Of a stretch of DNA of 64,000 bases, positions 58,901 through 64,000 are shown piece by piece. A program made the position numbers and the translations under genes. The stretch comes from Hydractinia symbiolongicarpus (taxonomy: Eukaryota > Cnidaria > Hydrozoa > Anthoathecata > Hydractiniidae). The notes beneath the pieces are model-generated. The model did no database searches. It saw only the letters and a list, made by a program, of their open reading frames with translations, and was not told the origin of the DNA. The DNA lies in NCBI RefSeq assembly GCF_029227915.1, contig NC_079885.1:24677001-24741000 (forward strand). The letters run 5' to 3'. Numbering within the stretch: position 1 is the stretch's first letter; the number at the start of each line of letters is the position of its first letter.

Positions 58901-59035
58901 TCCTCTAGCATGCTTTATGATCCTTCCCTTTGTAATGGAATTGACGTTGTGAATAATGTGAAAATAATTATCTGTAAAAATGTATTTAACAGCAAAAAAC
59001 AATATGATTAAAGAGAAAACTTTAAAACCCATCAT
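55926..59035 (-). CDS. PAN/apple-domain secreted protein, 5' exons
   Basis: Exon 1 (59035-58724) opens with MMGFKVFSLIILFFAVKYIF, a signal peptide, then a PAN-like domain: NVNSITKGRIIKHARGF, TACLLKCRNNENCDKVYFKA, GECWFVKEGDD, ending SFQ at a GTAAAA donor in phase 0. Exon 2 (about 56402-56340; acceptor TTTTTCTAG) is EVSYCGAKEPCEYERSK and NIYD, ending in phase 1 at GTATGA. Exon 3 (55954-55926) adds NWGHRGPNW and ends at GTAAGT in phase 0. Phases join throughout. PAN modules bind proteins or sugars outside the cell. The 3' end was not found; it may continue into gene 2 or stop in undetected exons. Intron 1 (2.3 kb) contains a dead PAN exon and a MITE. Confidence 0.65.
56745..56995 (-). pseudogene. 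dead second PAN exon
   Basis: Read from about 56995 down, the minus strand gives DVDSITKGK, then RQIRTVCPLRCRHDE, a stop, FDKSYVKAEQ, then KSGFRVFVH, a stop and EGGNDDLH. Line by line this parallels the intact PAN exon at 59035-58724 (NVNSITKGR, RTACLLKCRNNEN, CDKVYFKAD, GECWFVKEGDDDEL). It has stops and at least one frame change and is skipped in the proposed splicing. Confidence 0.75.
57215..57752. mobile_element. piggyBac-type MITE (TTAA, CCCTATTC ends)
   Basis: TTAA-CCCTATTC at the left and GAATAGGG-TTAA at the right: a TTAA target duplication with inverted ends starting CCCT, both hallmarks of piggyBac. Subterminal CCTTTTAGGGGCTCC and CCGCCCCTCCTCC are not symmetrical. No transposase. 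In intron 1 of the PAN gene; a left-end fragment of the same family is at 34911. Confidence 0.82.
57753..58680. other. non-coding part of PAN-gene intron 1
   Basis: Nothing recognised apart from A/T-rich runs. Confidence 0.5.
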
Positions 59036-59469
59036 GTTACAATCCGACGCGATGGTGAAAAAAACAAATCTTGTCCTATGTGAAACATCATAGATAATTT
59101 AAAAAAACTAGTTACCATTGACGTCACTAAATGACTATTTTCGAACAAATATGTGTTTTTCTAATCACGTGTAAAACGCTAACCAATCATAATTGGTACA
59201 GGAGCATGCGCAGTGAAGCGGAGACATGTATTTAAAATAGAAATTTAAAAACGTCCAGTGAGAGCTATCGCTAGTGTGCTTGAGCAGAGATCAGAAAAAT
59301 ATGGGTACTATGAATGTGACTAGACGTATCACGTGGCAGAATCCATTGAATCTCTTATTAAGTGCATGAAACCCCCAGCAACCCTTCTATTCCAAAGTTT
59401 TACACAAAATATAACAGCTATCAGCTATCACTCATAAAATAGAGAAATAATATATTTTATAGTACTTCA

Positions 59470-59690
59470 ATCCATAATATTCAAGGAACATTTTGCCTAA
59501 CAGACCCAAACTCATAATCAAGAAAATCAATTATTTTGCTTTTATGTATCATGCACAGCACGTGCCGTGCATGGTAATAATACAGCGTTTTCGAATTTAT
59601 GAATCGAATATATTCCAAGAGGTTGTAACGTAACAGATATAATCAATCAGTAAATCAGTATATTTTCAACTCATAAAACACGCTAATACA
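59470..59690 (-). repeat. dispersed repeat R, copy D part 1 (inverted)
   Basis: Complement of about 43900-44100 (TTGCCTAACAGACCCAAACTC, TCGAATATATTCCAAGAG). Continues at 61040-61260 after about 1.35 kb, where copy A has about 0.37 kb, so it is interrupted by inserted sequence including the 19-bp minisatellite and the RT relic. Confidence 0.7.
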
Positions 59691-59714
59691 GAGATTCGTT
59701 AAAATAGTGCGTAA

Positions 59715-60025
59715 AAAAAAATAGTTCGCAAAAATAAAAATAGTTCGTGAAAATAAAAACAGTTTGTAAAAATAAAAATAGTTCGTAAAAATAAAAATAG
59801 TTCGTAAAAATAAAAATAGTTTGTAAAAATAAAAATAGTTCGTAAAAATAAAAATAGTTCGTAAAAATAAAAAAATGTACGTAAAAATAAAAATAGTTTG
59901 TAAAAATAAAAATAGTTCGTAAAAATAAAAAAAGTTCGTAAAAATAAAAATAGTTCGTAAATATAAAAATAGTTCGTGAAAATAAAAATAGTTCGTGAAA
60001 ATAGAAATAGTTCGTAAAAATAGCT
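59715..60025. repeat. 19-bp minisatellite, about sixteen copies
   Basis: AGTTCGTAAAAATAAAAAT repeats with small variants (TTTG for TTCG, GTGAAA for GTAAAA). Open minus-strand frames across it are by-products. Confidence 0.92.
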
Positions 60026-60479
60026 TGAAACAAAATATAGCGAAAAATAATTATTTGGTTTTAAAGCTATAGATTAACCGTTTACTTCAGAAAGCCGTGG
60101 TATCTACATGGAAAATGCCTTTAGTGATGACATGTCTATAAATAACTACAAAGAAATTATATTTTAGGGTGGTTGATTATTACTTTTACAGAGGATATTT
60201 TAGGGTATTTATAGGGTATTTTAATGTTCATGCCGTTCCAAGCTAGAATAGCTTGATTAGCTATGGAGAATACACCAAATTCTGAGCGAAAATTTTGAGA
60301 TTTAATAGAGTGTGTAGGAGTCAACTTTTAGCCACATATTCTGAAGTTTAGATGTTTAGTGATGATTCTATTTTTACTTCTAAATATTATTAGTTCAGTT
60401 TTTTTTTGCGTTTGATGAGAATTTTTTGCACCTAAGTCACTGAGATATTAAGCTAAGATCATGGTTAATATGTTTGTTG

Positions 60480-60920
60480 ATTACCTTCAGAGATTTAATG
60501 CAATATAACAATTGTGTATCATCTGCATCTCAGAGTGTTGTATTGCCATGTGAAGGTCGCTGATGTAAATTAAAAATAAAAGTGGACCTAGTTTGGATTT
60601 AATATTATTGAATTCAACATATTTAGACCTGCCTAAACATTGATTCCAACGAAAATTTACTTTCTTTAGTTTGTATAAATTATTTTCTAGGATATATACG
60701 CTATTTTTATAAAAATAGTGTGTTTTCGTTTCACCCTCAATGTTAATTAATTTTTTGACAAATACTGCCCCCATTATTTTTAATATGTTCTGTAATGTCC
60801 TGATAAAATAAACCCTGCTATAAGTTACTATAGCTGATGGCAAAAGTAACGGCCAATTGCTTGGCAAGAAAAAGCTCAGTTTGTTGGATATACAATAATA
60901 AATTAAACTTCTAATCAATT
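60480..60920 (-). pseudogene. non-LTR reverse transcriptase relic
   Basis: The minus strand carries KYVEFNNIKSKLGPLLFLIY and SDLHMAIQHS, matching the LGPLLFLIYINDL block of CR1/Jockey-like reverse transcriptases. The catalytic ADD that should follow is not preserved. Sits within repeat R copy D. Confidence 0.6.
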
Positions 60921-61039
60921 TTGTGCGTGATACAAATGTTTATGTTTAGAACAAACAATCAAGCTTACACATATTCTTAACTTCTAACCCATTGTTACAA
61001 AAAGTGCATAAAGAAAATATTTTCCGGTTTAAGACACAA

Positions 61040-61260
61040 CAAGAAACTTAATATTTAAGGGAAAATTTAGCTTCGAAGTTAAAACGGATAAAAAGTCGTT
61101 ATACACCTAAATTAATTTCTCTACCAGATAATCTAAACAACACACCTGCTTTTCTTTCGCTTTTTGAGTAGGTTGCTTGCTAGCCTTCTCTGGATCAAAG
61201 TCTAATCAGTTTTTTAATTCGATTACTAAACTTCGCTTCATCCCAAAAAGATCAAATTAT
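61040..61260 (-). repeat. dispersed repeat R, copy D part 2 (inverted)
   Basis: Complement of about 43320-43530 (AAGGGAAAATTTAGC, ACACCTAAATTAATTT, AAACTTCGCTTCATCCC). Confidence 0.7.
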
Positions 61261-63540
61261 TTGACATTGATACAAGGATCCTCTGTTTTGGTACTCAAGC
61301 TGGATTGCTTGTAACCTCTGCTGGTCAATGTGTATGGTTATTTCCTGCTAGCGTGGGACACAGAAGTTAAATGGCATTTAGTCAACAGCGCCGATATATT
61401 CGACCATTTGATCTAAACAAATATAGACACTAATTATCCCGAATGAATACTGTCTGTACATCCGAATGTTGCCCAGTTTTGGATGTTTCAATGCAAACAA
61501 ATTATTTCAACTTTATAGATAAATTTTTTACATTAACGAAACAAAAAATCAGATTAACGGCCCCCGGCGTGTTTACAAAAATTACTTCCAGAAATTTTTA
61601 ATGTCAAAATTTTAATGTCCAGTTTTCCTTTGCTTTCAATGGGGTCGAATTAAATTTATTGAGATAAGCAAAATATTTAATTCATTTGAAACGAAATGCA
61701 TATTAGAATTCAAGTCTTTTTTAACGAAATCACGTCTTTGTCATTATAATCACCCTCAGACAATCTTCAGTTACAATTGTTCAAACGGTTATAAGTAACG
61801 TATCTAAAAGAGCAGAGGATCAAACAATGACATATAGTGACACCAAACCAATTTTTTTAACTTACATAGTTGGAAGAACTTCTGCTGATATGGAAATGTG
61901 GCCATCTTTCTGATCGTCAAAGCTAACGAGCGTTACTCACTTTTTTAAAAAAGGTACCAAATTTATGGAGTTCCGTTATGCATTTCATCTTTAAAATTGA
62001 AATTACATTACGCTCATTTTAAAATATATTTGTCTGTCAACATCGATTTCAGGAAATCAATATATAAAGAATTACGGAGCGGGAACCCTATGCCTATTCT
62101 GACTCAACGATTATTTGGTCACTGAGCGCTCATTAAAAAGTTTGGAGAATATGCATTGTAGTACTTAGACCTATTTGAGGTAAACATCGAAAAACCTTTT
62201 TTGTGTAACATTAACAACAACAACAACAAAAACAGCGCATAGTACACACGAAGCATCATGCCTGACATGCAATGCAGCGTCTTCTAATTTGATTTCTTTG
62301 TTATGTTTTTATTAGATAACAGCAACAACAATGAACTACCCTGCGTGCGTTGACTATTGAAAGTATCAATTAAAACAGAGAAAATGACATTTTATTGTTT
62401 TTCGATAAACTAAGTTAAATTACAAAACAAAACAAAGGAAAGGTACAAAAAAGGAGTTTCAAACATTTTCTTTACCAGCAAGGAAGTTTAAAGTTCTTTA
62501 CAATATTTTTGAAGAATATTTTTATACTAAAACTATCCATTACTGTCGCCATCGTACTGGTTGCTTCTTCTAAAATATAAAAGAAGGTTTCATTTTTGTG
62601 AAAAAAGCAGGTTCGGAAGTTTGTTGGTAAATTTCGTCAGGTAGTTATACAAAAGTTAAGTTCAAAGAAGATTAGTTCTTTACGTGAGATAGTTAAAGTA
62701 TTATTGTTATTGTTAGTGTCTTCCTTGAAATACGCCAGTAGGTAAAATACTTTTTAATCTGGAGGTCATAAGCGCAAGTCATAAGTCGACCACTAACTCT
62801 TCCAAAAATGTTTCCAGGTAAGAAATAATTCCGCTTGCTCAAATGGCAAATGGGCTTCGCTCACTGGTTTAGCTCCGCAAAAAATACATACATTTACGGC
62901 GGTTTTAAACAATATATTTCCTTAAAGTAAAGACATTCCGTAGTGATTTTCACATTTGTCATATTTGTATCACGAAATTTCATCCTCAAGTTTTGTTTAA
63001 CCGCAGTATGCCGAACTCAAAATCTCCGCTGTAAGTCATTTATCAATCATTAACGTAGTACGCCCCTCTGAAAGCATTGTTGATTACCCACAATGTTTAT
63101 AAAAGCCTTTAGATTAGTTTTTGTTTTCATCATTCGTATCCGGTTTCCACGTTCGAAACCTCGCGCTGATGTTATTAATTAAAGGTATGGACTTTCAGTT
63201 TTAAAGAAATTAGGAAAGAAATTATTATGTACTAACTTTTTCTTTACTTTATCGTTGTTACCACCTGGGTTCAGATCTCGAGAAATTCCATGTGAAGTAT
63301 CTCAGTTGAAGATTATTATTCTCGGAGGGAATGGATACCCTTTAAAGGTTTTTTGAATTCTGTATCAGAATACTCAGGAGCAGAAATTACGAATCAATGG
63401 AATCAGTGTCTCTTGCTCCCAAGAAAGAGTTGGTCTTTGTTTTAACTTTTCTTAGGTAAGATTTCTTTACAAATTAGAACAAATTAGAACGTTTGCACCG
63501 TTTGTTTTGGCAAAAATTAACACATGTGATTTTAAACTTC
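61261..63540. other. non-coding
   Basis: AT-rich, with a short (AAC)n run near 62215. No gene, RNA or element recognised. Confidence 0.45.
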
Positions 63541-63544
63541 CAAG

Positions 63545-63797
63545 AGGAGGCTAGGTAGCTGTTTTGCCTTTAAGGAGAGATGCCCAAATCATTACGTCCC
63601 AGACTCGTTTACTGTTTAAGTGTAGTGACTGCAACGCCACCTATTATGGCAAAACTGAACGCCATTTTAAAGTCTGTATATCTGAGCACGCATGTATTTC
63701 TGCACTTACAGGTAAACGCGTTAAACTTGGTCCGTCGTGTTACAACTTCTCACTAATGGCGGAAAAGTCCAATGATTTTAAACTCACTGTGATTTGA
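63545..63797 (+). pseudogene. GIY-YIG nuclease-domain fragment of a retroelement
   Basis: The frame has LLFKCSDCNATYYGKTERHF and SEHACISALTGKRVK, the pattern (C..C...YYG.T.RH...R..EH...S.LTGK) of the GIY-YIG-like domain found at the ends of some retroelement polyproteins such as Penelope-like elements. The rest of the element is not seen upstream, so this is a truncated relic. Confidence 0.6.
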
Positions 63798-64000
63798 GAG
63801 TTTATTAATTAAGCGTGACTGTCCTATTTTGGATAACACGGTTTATGCCTTTAGAATTTTTTTGATAGTTTATTGTTACAATTTTATTTAGTATTTTATC
63901 TTTAGTATTTTATCTTGAGCATGGAACATGAAAGTGGGAACATGGGTGTTGGCGAATGCTTCCTGAGAAGAGAATAAATTTTGGATACATCGTACATTTT
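63798..64000. other. non-coding end of window
   Basis: Nothing recognised. Confidence 0.5.

Noticed and set aside
59683..60033. Phe/Tyr-rich minus-strand frame of 116 codons
   Set aside because: By-product of the 19-bp minisatellite.
1..64000. CRISPR arrays, operons or prokaryotic defence systems
   Set aside because: The tandem arrays lack spacer structure and the genome is clearly eukaryotic, with GT-AG introns throughout.

Overview
This is a eukaryotic, AT-rich, intron-rich window. Codons, GT-AG introns, a nuclear tRNA, SINEs, Helitrons, MITEs and LINE or LTR relics rule out bacteria. A small secreted phospholipase A2, an NXPE-type esterase, thrombospondin-1/VWA secreted proteins, a KDZ-type transposase relic and CTCGTCCCC hairpin MITEs together suggest a cnidarian, perhaps a hydrozoan. 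The species is an inference, not a match.

Layout. 1-5.4 kb: a 47-bp minisatellite interrupted by a LINE tail, the last two exons of the ciliary gene CFAP418 (+), a decayed ORF, a tRNA-Gly(UCC) (-), a tRNA-derived SINE (-) and a TA-flanked MITE. 7.1-8.2 kb: a two-exon secreted phospholipase A2 (+). 8.65-12.6 kb: a complete four-exon NXPE-like membrane protein (-), converging on the phospholipase. 9.8-16.9 kb: eight hairpin MITEs of one family, five with clear 8-9-bp target duplications, plus a mini-Helitron, a SINE and a two-exon secreted ORF of unknown family (+). 17.3-26.3 kb: a complete twelve-exon saccharopine-dehydrogenase-like oxidoreductase, SCCPDH (+), with three intronic minisatellites. 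27.8-31.9 kb: a broken Ty3/gypsy element (-) with unusually short 92-93-bp LTRs and a 52-bp direct repeat outside both LTRs.

35.7-59 kb is the most interesting part. A complete thirteen-exon secreted protein gene (+, 35.77-42.05 kb; cysteine-rich domain, three TSP1 repeats, hemicentin-like VWA domain) faces a recent inverted copy of its 3' half (-, 50.17-53.32 kb). In the copy, exons 1-5 are missing and exon 6 has shrunk to an in-frame 15-nt micro-exon, apparently by one deletion between two GGTGA repeats. The copied block also lacks the polyadenylation signal and is boxed by copies of one dispersed repeat. Between the two genes lie a LINE endonuclease relic, a hAT-like MITE, a KDZ transposase pseudogene and head-to-head Helitron ends forming a perfect 18-bp inverted repeat. 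Further right, a PAN/apple-domain secreted gene (-, 59.0-55.9 kb) carries a dead second PAN exon and a TTAA/CCCT (piggyBac-type) MITE in its first intron. 59.7-64 kb holds a 19-bp minisatellite, an RT relic and a GIY-YIG relic, with otherwise no recognisable gene.

No operon-like cooperation is evident. The secreted or cell-surface genes (phospholipase, NXPE, TSP1/VWA pair, PAN) look like ordinary lineage-specific extracellular families in a transposon-dense neighbourhood. Exon boundaries were set by eye from GT/AG signals, phase continuity and family knowledge; no alignment or RNA data were available.
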